Source: a bacterium (GTDB lineage: Bacteria > Acidobacteriota > HRBIN11 > JAKEFK01). From it: a stretch of DNA of 45,214 nt. The position numbers and the translations under genes are program-made. Shown here piece after piece: positions 9,107 through 16,889 of this stretch; the first letter of the stretch is position 1; each line of letters opens with the position of its first letter. The DNA is taken from assembly GCA_022616075.1 (NCBI GenBank), contig JAKEFK010000185.1, positions 1 through 45,214 of the forward strand, read 5' to 3'. The notes beneath the pieces were generated by a model, which saw only the letters and a program-made list of their open reading frames with translations, searched no databases and was not told the DNA's origin.

Positions 9107-9279
9107 AGATGAGCGCCGGCTTTTAGCCGGCATTAATGACCGCCGGCATTTTGCCGGCAAGACGCCTGCTGAAAGCCGGCGGACATCAATCCCGCCAGAA
9201 TGGCGGCGGACATTAATGCCGTCAGAATGGCGGCGCTCATCAATGCCGTCAGAATGGCGGCGCTCATATTTGCCGGCAG
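9107..9279. repeat. Family A palindromic repeat cluster A1 (3' flank of RAYT)
   Basis: A chain of hairpins: GCCGGCTTTTAGCCGGC, GCCGGCATTTTGCCGGC, and then three units with stem CCGCC/GGCGG or a degenerate form CCGTC/GGCGG, around the loop AGAAT. They are linked by ATTAATG, ATCAATG and CGCTCAT spacers. The cluster begins with AGATGAGCGCC, the same boundary word as in other copies. It ends 3 bases from the stop codon of the RAYT gene and starts 21 bases before the start codon of the AP-fold gene. Confidence 0.93.
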
Positions 9280-9282
9280 ATA

Positions 9283-9885
9283 TTACAAAAAGAACCTTCG
9301 CGCAATCGCTTGCATTTCCTCAGAGCAACCAGTCCATGGCCATTGAAAAATCTCGCGACATAGACCTGCCTTGACCGGATTATTTAGAACATACCGCAAA
9401 AAAAATTCCAACTGCCGTTCGCTTGCAACCAGTATGTCAAAATACTCACGCTGCCAGAATTCGCCGCTTCTAGCTAGCAAACGATTTCCTTTTCTTGCAC
9501 TGAAACTCTTCCAGCTGTGAAGAATGGAACTTACCGAAAACTCTCCCATCAATCTGAAAATGACGTGAACATGATTGGGCATGATGGTCCACGCAAGTAG
9601 TTCATAACGTTGATGGTTGAAATATCTGATTGCGTTGCTAACGATCGATGCAATTTGGGTATCTTTCAACCAACATTGACCGTAGGAGGCGTCCAGGTAT
9701 TTTTGAACGGCTTCCTGGTAACGATAACTAGCTTTCTTGGGAAAAGTTGGGAATTCACGAGCCGCTTCTTCTTTGTATTGAAAGAGTATCGATGCAGGAA
9801 GACTATCCGCAAGTCGAAAGGTTACGAAGTAAATCGACCGTTGCTGAATAATGTGAGGTAAATAACCGCGGGCGCGGGAGTACAT
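9283..9885 (-). CDS. REP-associated tyrosine transposase (RAYT, Y1/HUH family)
   Basis: A 200-residue single-domain HUH nuclease of the IS200-like TnpA-REP group. The metal-binding motif is MPNHVHV with His105 and His107, and the catalytic tyrosine is probably Tyr165 in YVLNNPVKAGL. The segments FWQREYFD (143-150) and WPWTGCS near the C-terminus match the family layout. RAYTs bind and nick REP palindromes as single strands and are thought to spread them. All key residues are present and the frame is whole, so it looks functional. An AAGGAG site lies 9 bases before the ATG. Family A repeats flank it on both sides (A1 at 3 bases, A2 at 67 bases). It interrupts an otherwise continuous minus-strand polysaccharide gene run. 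Confidence 0.95.
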   Translation of the reverse strand: MYSRARGYLPHIIQQRSIYFVTFRLADSLPASILFQYKEEAAREFPTFPKKASYRYQEAVQKYLDASYGQCWLKDTQIASIVSNAIRYFNHQRYELLAWTIMPNHVHVIFRLMGEFSVSSILHSWKSFSARKGNRLLARSGEFWQREYFDILVASERQLEFFLRYVLNNPVKAGLCREIFQWPWTGCSEEMQAIARRFFL

Positions 9886-9952
9886 TTGTCATCGCTCCTT
9901 CCCGCCTGAGGTTTATCAGTATCAGATTATTGCGGTGAAAGCAATGCATGAG

Positions 9953-10082
9953 ATGCCGGCTGAAAGCCGACGAAATGCCGGCAGAATGCCGGCGGTCATT
10001 TATGCCAGCCTGGAGGCTGGCGCTCATCTGAAGAGCGCCGCCATTCTGGCGGCATTGATGACCGCCGGCTTTTAGCCGGCTG
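9953..10082. repeat. Family A composite inverted element A2 (5' flank of RAYT)
   Basis: The order of units is GCCGGC stem, CCAGCC/GGCTGG stem, the boundary word GCTCATCT, a 2-base centre, a CCGCC/GGCGG stem, and a GCCGGC-TTTTA-GCCGGC stem. The same order, with a different centre, occurs at 17434-17552 and, inverted, at 21552-21672. An extra partly decayed GCCGGC unit lies at the 9953 end. The element supplies the TAA stop and the last residues (PAG) of the GT4 gene. Confidence 0.93.
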
Positions 10083-11241
10083 GTTTCTGCAGAACGTGTT
10101 CATAAAGAGATATGAATCTGTTTACGGACTTTTCCTCAGTGAGGTGACTCAGGGCAAATTCGTGTGCTGCCTGGCCGATTTCTAGATTGTCGAATGCTCT
10201 TTGTATTGCCGCGGCAAGATCCTGAGGATTGCCTGGTTCAACCAAAAAACCTGTTTCGCCATCCTGAATAATTTCCGGGAGGCCTCCGATCCTTGAAGCG
10301 ACAACAACGCTTCCATTCATCATCCCTTCCATCGCCGCGATTGGTAGAGGTTCCGGCCACACTGATGGTATCACTTGCACCCGGGCCGATGCGAAACGCT
10401 GCTGCACTTCTTCAGAAGAGATGTGGCCCGTAAATGTAACGCAAGAATCCAGATGAAGTTCCTGCTTCATGCGTTCCAGTCTCGTACGTTCCGGACCATC
10501 CCCTGCAATTACAAGCTGAGCATGCATACACTTATGTCTCACGATTCCAAAAGCCCTCAGCAGAATGTCGCAGCCTTTCTCCTTGACCAGGCGTCCGGCA
10601 AAAACAACCTGCGGAGTTGGGGACTTCTCCGGAATCTTCTCTTGAATCGCGACTCCAGGCCAGTTCACATGCGTGGCCGGCACACCTTCAGCCACAAGCC
10701 GAACACGAACAGCCTCGCTCACCGCCACAACCAGTTCGAAAACTCCTTGCCAGCGGCGTTGCATTTTCATTTGATACATCAGCGGAATCCAGTCACGCAG
10801 CGGTAGACAGCCAGTCCTAAGGCAGATTCGGCCAGCTGGATAAAAACACGTACGGTTGTCGGGTAGCATCTTTGTTCCAATTGGGCAAATCGAACGATAC
10901 CAGACAGCGTAGTAAATCGAAGGAATATTTTGCAGCAGTGGAAGAATCGATGGAGAAAGCTGAGTCAGATAAATATTCGCCTGAACGACATCCGGACGAA
11001 AATCCTCCAAGACCTTCTTTAAGGATTGATAGGCCCATCGATTGTATGTTTGAAGGAGCGTGCGGAAGCTTGAAATCGTCCCAAAGCATTCGTAATCCGA
11101 AACAGACTGCTTCTTGCTCGCAGTGCTTGTAAACAGACGCGCGTCATGCCCCCTTTTCCGAAGTTCATTTCTTAATCCCAGAAATTGCTTTTCAGCTCCT
11201 CCACCGGGCGGAGGATTGTCGTGCAGTAAAAGGATTTTCAA
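10072..11241 (-). CDS. Glycosyltransferase family 4 (GT-B fold)
   Basis: About 389 residues. The N-terminus, after a TTG start, reads MKILLLHDNPPPGG followed by a GAEKQ segment typical of GT4 acceptor domains. The C-terminal half has VVFAGRLVKEKG and EPLPIAAME, the EX7E motif that binds the nucleotide-sugar. Such enzymes add sugars from nucleotide donors to a lipid-linked glycan in the cytoplasm. TTG at 11241 is preferred because it overlaps the stop of the GT87-like gene in a TTGA; an in-frame ATG at 11313 would add 24 poorly fitting residues lying in the upstream gene. The stop codon and last three residues lie inside repeat A2, so the original C-terminus may have been replaced. Confidence 0.9.
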   Translation of the reverse strand: MKILLLHDNPPPGGGAEKQFLGLRNELRKRGHDARLFTSTASKKQSVSDYECFGTISSFRTLLQTYNRWAYQSLKKVLEDFRPDVVQANIYLTQLSPSILPLLQNIPSIYYAVWYRSICPIGTKMLPDNRTCFYPAGRICLRTGCLPLRDWIPLMYQMKMQRRWQGVFELVVAVSEAVRVRLVAEGVPATHVNWPGVAIQEKIPEKSPTPQVVFAGRLVKEKGCDILLRAFGIVRHKCMHAQLVIAGDGPERTRLERMKQELHLDSCVTFTGHISSEEVQQRFASARVQVIPSVWPEPLPIAAMEGMMNGSVVVASRIGGLPEIIQDGETGFLVEPGNPQDLAAAIQRAFDNLEIGQAAHEFALSHLTEEKSVNRFISLYEHVLQKPAG

Positions 11242-12464
11242 GATGAAACCAATTTGGCTTCTACTTTTTGCCGTTGGGCAAGATATAGAAGAAAAGCAGT
11301 CGTCAGCATCCACAAAATTACGTTTGTTGAGGTAATCAGCTCAAATCGTAGTTTTGAGATGTTGTGCAGCCGGGCTAAGTTGAAAAAGGCAATCATGGAA
11401 AGCAGAAATCCGGCAACAAATGTAGCGCGGGCGTCTCGCCTGCGATTTCCCAGTCCGGAAGACTTTGCGATCCTGAATAAAGAAATCATCGGTAAGATGA
11501 TCAACACATCGTCATAGTATCGATGATACGACCAGAACCTTGCAACGAGAGCTGTGATTCCTATGACCAACCATATTTCCACCTTGCGGTGGAAATAAAC
11601 CCAGAGCCCGAACAACCCGAAAACAAACAGGGAAGCCGGAGCCATCCAGGAATCCAGGTTGATGGAGCTAAGAAAAGCGTGAAGGTTACCGTATCCTCTT
11701 TCGAGAGCCACAATTGAAGCCCGATGAAACCAGCTTTCGAAAACAGCAATCGCCGGCTGAGGTTGAAACGAGAGTGCCAGCCAGGTGATCGCAAGATAAG
11801 CGATGGAGGTCAGAAAAAGAATTCGCTTCCCATGCGGTGCAAAAAGCAGGATCCACAGGAATGGAACAGAAATCGTTGGCTTAGCCAGAGCAAACAGTAC
11901 AAGTAAAGACGCGAAGAATTGATTTTGGATTGATAAGTCTTTGTGTTGAATCAGGAGAAGGGCAGTGACCAGTGCTGGCAAGATGTGAAGTCCGAGTTGC
12001 CCGTTTCCGATCGTAACTCCCGTACCGTTCATTGATAACAGAAACAGAGCCGCCAGGATCCGTTCCGTGTGACTAGTTGCCTTGCTTTCGCGTATGATCA
12101 GAACGATCAACCAGGCTAGAACGGCTACAAGGGTGATTGCCCAAAGCAATCGTGCTTTTGATAAGTCCAGCCAGCCCAAGAAAGGCCAGAAGATCGCATA
12201 ACTTGCCGGCGGATAGGGAGACGTGCCGAGTTCTTTGTAGATGGGTTGTCCGGCAAATAGGCCTTTCATGGCGTTTTGGAAATTTCGTAAATCGTTGGGA
12301 CCACCCAGTGTAGACAAATCCCAAATCACCAGCCGAAGAGACTCGTGCAACAACCGGAATGTGGCGGCAATCGCAAGCAACACAACAGCCATTCGAAGGA
12401 TCCTGTTCCCGTACTTCTCCCAGAAAATTTGCATCTTCTTTAAAAGATGGGACTGACTAACCAT
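11238..12464 (-). CDS. GT87/DUF2029-like polytopic mannosyltransferase-type protein (copy 1)
   Basis: About 408 residues with ten or so membrane segments. The acidic first loop GGPNDLRNF, followed by SPYPPASY and VTIGNGQ, resembles GT87 (PF09594) polyprenyl-phosphate-dependent transferases. SYHRYYDD and MISLFRIA near the C-terminus are shared with the divergent copy at 14041. The start was set at the ATG ending at 12464, which overlaps the GMC stop by 8 nt, rather than the ATG at 12503. The sequence NRRRDARATF comes from a family B half-repeat read in frame; it lies between two membrane segments and does not break the gene. Acceptor and sugar are unknown. It sits between GMC and GT4 genes in one apparent operon. 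Confidence 0.87.
   Translation of the reverse strand: MVSQSHLLKKMQIFWEKYGNRILRMAVVLLAIAATFRLLHESLRLVIWDLSTLGGPNDLRNFQNAMKGLFAGQPIYKELGTSPYPPASYAIFWPFLGWLDLSKARLLWAITLVAVLAWLIVLIIRESKATSHTERILAALFLLSMNGTGVTIGNGQLGLHILPALVTALLLIQHKDLSIQNQFFASLLVLFALAKPTISVPFLWILLFAPHGKRILFLTSIAYLAITWLALSFQPQPAIAVFESWFHRASIVALERGYGNLHAFLSSINLDSWMAPASLFVFGLFGLWVYFHRKVEIWLVIGITALVARFWSYHRYYDDVLIILPMISLFRIAKSSGLGNRRRDARATFVAGFLLSMIAFFNLARLHNISKLRFELITSTNVILWMLTTAFLLYLAQRQKVEAKLVSS
11422..11446. repeat. Family B half-repeat inside the GT87-like gene (B2)
   Basis: The segment GTAGCGCGGGCGTCTCGCC matches the left half of family B. Read on the minus strand in the frame of the host gene it encodes RRRDARATF, the same peptide family B encodes at 15336 and 15925 in other genes. 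Confidence 0.75.
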
Positions 12465-13968
12465 TGCTAAGATACGATCCGAGCCGAATGGCAAGTGCAG
12501 CAATGGTCAGAGTCGGATTCGCCGCAGAGTAGGTAGGAAATGCGGAGCCACCAAGAATGAAAACGTTGTCGTAAGGATGATATCGTAAATTGGGATCCAC
12601 AACTCCATTCTCCGGCTTTCCGATTTTACAAGTCCCAAGAAGATGGCCGGCAAAATACGGATCGTGTCTTACAATTCCTTTGGGCCCCAACGGTGCAAAG
12701 AATTGTTCCACTCCCGCAGCAATGTCTCTGTGAGCCCGGTCCACATAGGAGGAATACTTGTTGTAATAGATCTCCGTTTGCGGAAGCCCCAGAGAACTAC
12801 GGTTTCTACCAATTCGAACAAAGCTATCGGGATTGGGAACATCTTCGAACATGAAGGTGAGGCTGATCTGATTTCGAAATTCGCGAAGAACTTTGTTGTG
12901 CAGATCTCTTCCACTCAGGCCATGATTCATTGCGACATCCCTTACAAAATCGCTCACGGGATAGCTGTTCCGAATCAGTGCCAGTGACGAGGCTCGACCA
13001 GACCGGAACGGACCATCAGCGAAAGAGTAACAGAACGCAGTAGAAATGCTGTAACCATAGTTTGGGAATCCGTCTTCCTTAATTTGGGCGGTAAGCGATA
13101 AGACCGGATGGTCGAAAAGGTACTTGCCGACGTACGGGTTTTGTTTAATCGTTGGGCTGCGTAAAAGAATGGCTGCATTCTCAACCGCATTTGCCGCCAG
13201 AACAAAAGTTTGAGCCTCAATCATTATTTCCGAGCCATCTTTCGCTTTCGCCGTTGCCCGGTTTACATGACGATTCCCATTCGACACCAGAGAAAGGACT
13301 ACAGTTTCAGATAGAAAACGGATTGCCGGGTTTTTTTCCAACTCAGGAATGTGTGCATTCATGGGAGTGTACTTTGAATCGACCGGACAAATATCACAAA
13401 CTGCAGAACCGCAGCAAGCAGGGCGGTTTCCGATCGCAGATGAAGGACGAGCCTGAGGAAGTGAAACAACATCTCCTTCAGGAAAACATCTCTTTACAAG
13501 GAGATCGGCCGGACTAAATGGATGGGGCAATTGAGGGTAGGATTTGGAACGGGGGATTCTCTTGTTATCATCTGCGCCGGCGATCGCCATCTCCTCCTCA
13601 GCCAAACAGTAGTAATGTTCCAGTTCCTCGTAGCTGATCAGCCAATCTTCCGTAATGCCATACAAAGTTCTCACGCGAAAATCGCCGGGTAGAAAACGGG
13701 GCGAATGTCCCATCCAGAGATTGGTGGTGCCTCCCATGGCGTAAACATATTGAATGTTTTTCTTGAACTTTCCTTTTACGATGTGGTTATGCTCGGCAGT
13801 TGGAATCGGTTGTTCGTGCCGGCGCGTCTTCACGCGCCAATCATGAGTTACGCGGGCTCCACGCTCTACAATCAGTATGTCGTCAATTCCTCGTGCAAGA
13901 AACTTCGCACAAAGGCAACCTGCAATTCCCGAACCAATGATGCAAACTTTTGTCTTAATGACATTCAT
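12457..13968 (-). CDS. GMC-family FAD oxidoreductase (second copy)
   Basis: About 503 residues. The FAD motif GSGIAG is at 12-17 and ends at VERG. A Cys-rich segment CCGSAVCDICP is followed by the C-terminal HLLGTCKIG and FPTYSAANPTLT. The predicted catalytic pair is His442 and Asn484, like choline oxidase, whereas the GMC protein at 4688 has His/His. It therefore differs in active site as well as sequence and probably acts on another alcohol. The start is the ATG ending at 13968; codons further upstream read the palindromic repeat as MPAKCRRS. Repeat A3 begins 18 bases upstream, so its promoter must lie in or beyond the repeat. It heads the minus-strand run, with the GT87-like gene overlapping by 8 nt. 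HDWRVKTRR comes from a small GC-rich hairpin (13820-13836). Confidence 0.92.
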   Translation of the reverse strand: MNVIKTKVCIIGSGIAGCLCAKFLARGIDDILIVERGARVTHDWRVKTRRHEQPIPTAEHNHIVKGKFKKNIQYVYAMGGTTNLWMGHSPRFLPGDFRVRTLYGITEDWLISYEELEHYYCLAEEEMAIAGADDNKRIPRSKSYPQLPHPFSPADLLVKRCFPEGDVVSLPQARPSSAIGNRPACCGSAVCDICPVDSKYTPMNAHIPELEKNPAIRFLSETVVLSLVSNGNRHVNRATAKAKDGSEIMIEAQTFVLAANAVENAAILLRSPTIKQNPYVGKYLFDHPVLSLTAQIKEDGFPNYGYSISTAFCYSFADGPFRSGRASSLALIRNSYPVSDFVRDVAMNHGLSGRDLHNKVLREFRNQISLTFMFEDVPNPDSFVRIGRNRSSLGLPQTEIYYNKYSSYVDRAHRDIAAGVEQFFAPLGPKGIVRHDPYFAGHLLGTCKIGKPENGVVDPNLRYHPYDNVFILGGSAFPTYSAANPTLTIAALAIRLGSYLSNG

Positions 13969-13986
13969 TCTTTTATCAATATTTGA

Positions 13987-14096
13987 AGATGAGCGCCGGC
14001 ATTTTGCCGGCATAGATGTCTGCCGGCCTGTGGCCGGCAGATGCCGGCTGAAAGCCGGCGGTCATTTATGCCAGCCTGGAAGCTGGCGCTCATTTG
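13987..14096. repeat. Family A cluster A3 filling a divergent intergenic region
   Basis: Begins AGATGAGCGCC, then GCCGGCATTTTGCCGGC, a TGCCGGCC/GGCCGGCA hairpin, GCCGGCTGAAAGCCGGC, and CCAGCC/AGCTGG with one mismatch, and ends GCGCTCATTT. It takes up almost all the space between the divergent GMC and GT87-like genes, so any promoters for both must lie in the repeat or in the few bases around it. Confidence 0.92.
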
Positions 14097-15378
14097 TAGT
14101 CTGATAGATGGTACCATTCGAACGAGAGGATATATAGATCTGGCTTTCATCGAACGCTTCTGGTTGCGATACAGGGCTGCTCTACTGTGGGTTGGCATCG
14201 TTCTTATGATTCTGGCCTCCGCGCACAGACTAACAAACGAGTTTCATCGACTTTTATTTGACCAGGGGCCAGATGGCGCGATTGACCTGAGGTATCGTCA
14301 CAATGACGTTCAGCGCTGGTTCAGCGGTCTTCCTTTGGACGAACACGCCATTTATCCGCCTGCAACTTATCTGATGTTATGGCCGTTACTGAGTTGGGTA
14401 ACGCAGGATCAGGCGAGATGGCTCTGGGCAGTCACAAGCGCTGCAGCCATGGTCTGGTTGATGGTTCTATTGGTGAGACAGAGCCAGGCGAAGGATTTGC
14501 AGCAGCGGCTATTTGTAGCGCTGCTTGTACCATCGATATACGCGACAGGAGCTACGATCGGCAACGGACAGTTCATCCTTCATCTCCTTCCTTTTCTAAT
14601 CACTGCCTTGCTTCGTTGTAGCGCGGACGTCTCGTCTGCGCAATGTTCGCAGGCGGGACGCCCGCGCTACTTTTCTAATGATTTGTTGATTGCAATTTGC
14701 TTTCTTGTTGCACTCATCAAACCTGCGCTAACTGCTCCTTTCTTCTGGATACTTATGTTTTGTCCACCCAGAATGCGCCCCGCATTGTTTGTATGCGCAG
14801 GTTATACCGTTTTGACTATGCTCGCGATACTTCCGCAACAATCTGAGTTCGGCGTGCTGATTTCTGATTGGCTGGCACGAGGTTCTGCAGCTGCTCTAAG
14901 AGGCGGATACGCGAATCTCCACAGCTGGCTGAATCTATTAAATCTACAACACTGGATCCTACCTGCCTCGCTGCTATTGCTGGCAGCACTGGGGTTTTGG
15001 ATTTTTTATTTCCGGAACAGCGAATACTGGATCTTAATGGGAGTGACCGCGTATTTCTCACGTTTCTGGATTTATCATCGCCTTTATGATGATTTTTTGG
15101 TGCTGATTCCCATGATTTCTCTGTTTCGAATTGCGGTCACAAATTCGACAGTATCGCTCAAATTCTGCGCGGGCGTTATTCTGACAATTACATGGGCAGC
15201 TGCTCTGGCGCCCGCGCGACTGTTGTCCTTTCCTCTTCCGTATAACATTCTCTTTGAGGCCGGCCAGACTTCTATTTGGATGGTTGGACTGGTATTCCTG
15301 ATGTACATGGCAAAGCAACGAGAGTATCGGAAATTCGCAGGCGGGACGCCCGCGCCACTTTTCGAGCAGAACTCGTGA
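14041..15378 (+). CDS. GT87/DUF2029-like polytopic protein (copy 2); start uncertain
   Basis: Up to 445 residues, paralogous to the protein at 11238. Shared segments are YPPATY versus YPPASY, GATIGNGQ versus GVTIGNGQ, YHRLYDD versus YHRYYDD, and MISLFRIA in both. It is therefore predicted to be the same kind of membrane glycosyltransferase. The start is unclear. The ATG at 14041 lies in repeat A3 and would add a repeat-coded N-terminus. A GAGAGGA ribosome-like site at 14124-14130 sits 9 bases before an in-frame CTG at 14140, so a rare start or loss of the original start is possible. Two family B elements lie within the gene (14618-14670 and 15336-15359), giving CSADVSSAQ in a loop and AGGTPAPLF near the C-terminus. 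The next gene overlaps by 4 nt (GTGA). Confidence 0.82.
   Translation: MPAESRRSFMPAWKLALICSLIDGTIRTRGYIDLAFIERFWLRYRAALLWVGIVLMILASAHRLTNEFHRLLFDQGPDGAIDLRYRHNDVQRWFSGLPLDEHAIYPPATYLMLWPLLSWVTQDQARWLWAVTSAAAMVWLMVLLVRQSQAKDLQQRLFVALLVPSIYATGATIGNGQFILHLLPFLITALLRCSADVSSAQCSQAGRPRYFSNDLLIAICFLVALIKPALTAPFFWILMFCPPRMRPALFVCAGYTVLTMLAILPQQSEFGVLISDWLARGSAAALRGGYANLHSWLNLLNLQHWILPASLLLLAALGFWIFYFRNSEYWILMGVTAYFSRFWIYHRLYDDFLVLIPMISLFRIAVTNSTVSLKFCAGVILTITWAAALAPARLLSFPLPYNILFEAGQTSIWMVGLVFLMYMAKQREYRKFAGGTPAPLFEQNS
14618..14670. repeat. Family B repeat inside the GT87-like gene (B3)
   Basis: A full element of 53 bases, GTAGCGCGGACGTCTCGTC to GGCGGGACGCCCGCGCTAC. In the host frame it reads CSADVSSAQCSQAGRPRYF with no stop, between two membrane segments. 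The copy at 15925 is one base shorter, so its second half is read in another frame and gives RRRDARATF instead. Confidence 0.88.
15336..15359. repeat. Family B right half-repeat in overlapping reading frames (B4)
   Basis: The segment TCGCAGGCGGGACGCCCGCG is the right half of family B. It forms the C-terminus of the GT87-like protein (AGGTPAPLF) just before the next gene's start. Another frame gives RRRDARATF, the peptide seen in other genes. Confidence 0.75.
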
Positions 15379-16889
15379 TTCTGAAGAGAATAGCTTTTCA
15401 AAGTATTCTTTCGCTGCTCATTGTCGTCCTGTATTGGGGAACTTTCTCGTACCCATACATCATGGATGATTGGCGCTTTTTGTACTATTTCGATTCCACG
15501 CCGGACTGGATGAGGTTTCTTGATTATTATGATCCGAATGAGTTTTACCGGCCGTTCGGATGGTTGTATTTCTACTTTATCGTCAATACGTTCGGAAATC
15601 TTTCTATCGGTTTCCGGATATTGAATCTCCTGGTACTTTTCGCCAGTTCTCTCGTTTTCAAAGCAATTGCGTTTCGTTTGCTACGAAATGAGGTTCTTGC
15701 ATGGGCTTCTGCCGCATGGTTTGTTTTTTCGGGCACTCTCCTGATGGATCCGTTGATGTGGATGGTTGGAATGTACGATCTGGGTGCACTGTTGTTCTTC
15801 CTTTTGTCGATTCTGTTCTTTTTGGAAAAGAAACCCTGGTTCTCCGCAGGCTGTTATCTTGCCGCGCTTCTGTTTAAAGAAGGTCCTTTTTTTTTGCCGG
15901 TCATACTTTTTGCGTATTCCATATGTAGCGCGGACGTCTCGTCTGCGCAGTTCCGCAGGCGGGATGCCCGCGCTACTTTTTCCAACATTCTGCCTCACGG
16001 AGTAGTGATGTTCCTTTACGTCTTACTGTGGTTCACCAGAGCTGGCGCAACGGAAAAACATGCGTATCAAGTTGACTTTTGGGGGATGCATTTCATTACA
16101 AACTTCATCAAGTATCTCATTTGGATAGTAGAAGGATTGACCGGCCGGGCGAATTTGCATGACAACTGGAACTGGGGCATCCCGATTTTTGCCGTGGTTC
16201 TGGCGCTCCTACTCGCGCTCTTTAAGAATTTGGAATCTCTACACTCCAGAATTCGGGAGAATCTTCGTTTGATTTATTTGCTTCTTTTATGGGGAGCCGT
16301 CTGCTTGTTGCCGGTTCTTTTTCTGCCCAATCATTCCTACCGTTACTACCTGATTTATTCTTATCCCGCCATCATTCTTCTATTAGTCTTACTTTTCGAT
16401 CTCGCATTCCCTCCTTCGCAGAAACGGAATCGGATTGCTGTTGTGTTCCTGATTCTCCTGTATTTTTCAAACCTGGCAACGCTCAACTTATTCTTTGGAA
16501 GAGAACTGAAAGCGCCTGTGCTTTCCGGCTCCAATGCTCTAGTGCAAAGAGGAGCGACAGTTCAACTGATGCTTTCGTATGTTCATCAGGAATTGAAAAA
16601 AGTTCCGGAAAACTCTGTCTTTATTTTCGATGGAGTAAACGAGCGAGCAAAATCATTTCGGGGGATTGATCCGGTTTCTTTTCGCGGAAGAAACTTCCTT
16701 CGATACATCTATCATGACAACTCCATTGATTACATCAATCTTCGAGAAAATGACTACGCAGCTTCCAAAAAAAAGTTAACACTGGAACGTGAAACAACAG
16801 TGGTACTTGGCCTGAAGGAAGGGAAGATCAAGCGTTACACTTTGGAAGATCTCTACAACCCACAATCCGCGTTCTACACGGATAATTAA
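15375..16889 (+). CDS. GT-C-type polytopic membrane protein with DD motif
   Basis: About 504 residues with ten or more hydrophobic segments and a soluble C-terminal part from about residue 375. The first loop contains YIMDDWRFLYYF; paired Asp there is the usual catalytic place in GT39/PMT-like GT-C enzymes. The acceptor is unknown. The start was set at GTG 15375, which overlaps the stop of the preceding gene in GTGA; a longer frame from 15276 would only add residues from the preceding gene. A family B element (15925-15976) is read in frame as CSADVSSAQFRRRDARATF in a loop between membrane segments. It ends just before the family D hairpin. Confidence 0.84.
   Translation: MILKRIAFQSILSLLIVVLYWGTFSYPYIMDDWRFLYYFDSTPDWMRFLDYYDPNEFYRPFGWLYFYFIVNTFGNLSIGFRILNLLVLFASSLVFKAIAFRLLRNEVLAWASAAWFVFSGTLLMDPLMWMVGMYDLGALLFFLLSILFFLEKKPWFSAGCYLAALLFKEGPFFLPVILFAYSICSADVSSAQFRRRDARATFSNILPHGVVMFLYVLLWFTRAGATEKHAYQVDFWGMHFITNFIKYLIWIVEGLTGRANLHDNWNWGIPIFAVVLALLLALFKNLESLHSRIRENLRLIYLLLLWGAVCLLPVLFLPNHSYRYYLIYSYPAIILLLVLLFDLAFPPSQKRNRIAVVFLILLYFSNLATLNLFFGRELKAPVLSGSNALVQRGATVQLMLSYVHQELKKVPENSVFIFDGVNERAKSFRGIDPVSFRGRNFLRYIYHDNSIDYINLRENDYAASKKKLTLERETTVVLGLKEGKIKRYTLEDLYNPQSAFYTDN
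15925..15976. repeat. Family B repeat inside the GT-C gene (B5)
   Basis: A 52-base element starting GTAGCGCGGACGTCTCGTC and ending CCCGCGCTAC, almost identical to B3 but with one base fewer, so its second half is in a different frame. The host frame stays open through it. Confidence 0.88.

Noticed and set aside
9086-9160. N-terminal extension of the AP-fold protein starting MPAKCRRS
   Set aside because: It translates repeat A1. The real fold begins at the ATG ending at 9085, and the same peptide appears at other genes beside repeats.
9107-9279. CRISPR-like array because of closely spaced repeats
   Set aside because: The units are palindromes of different sequence with 6-10 base linkers. There are no constant-size unique spacers and no cas genes nearby.
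9283-9885. IS200/IS605 insertion sequence with its own ends
   Set aside because: The protein is of the RAYT branch, with palindromic repeats around it. No IS605-type TnpB or left/right end pair was seen.
13820-13836. Small GGCGCGT/ACGCGCC hairpin in the GMC gene as a repeat insertion
   Set aside because: It is short and does not match families A to D. It may be ordinary GC-rich coding sequence.
13969-14013. N-terminal extension of the GMC protein starting MPAKCRRSS
   Set aside because: It is read from repeat A3. The FAD motif needs the start at 13968.
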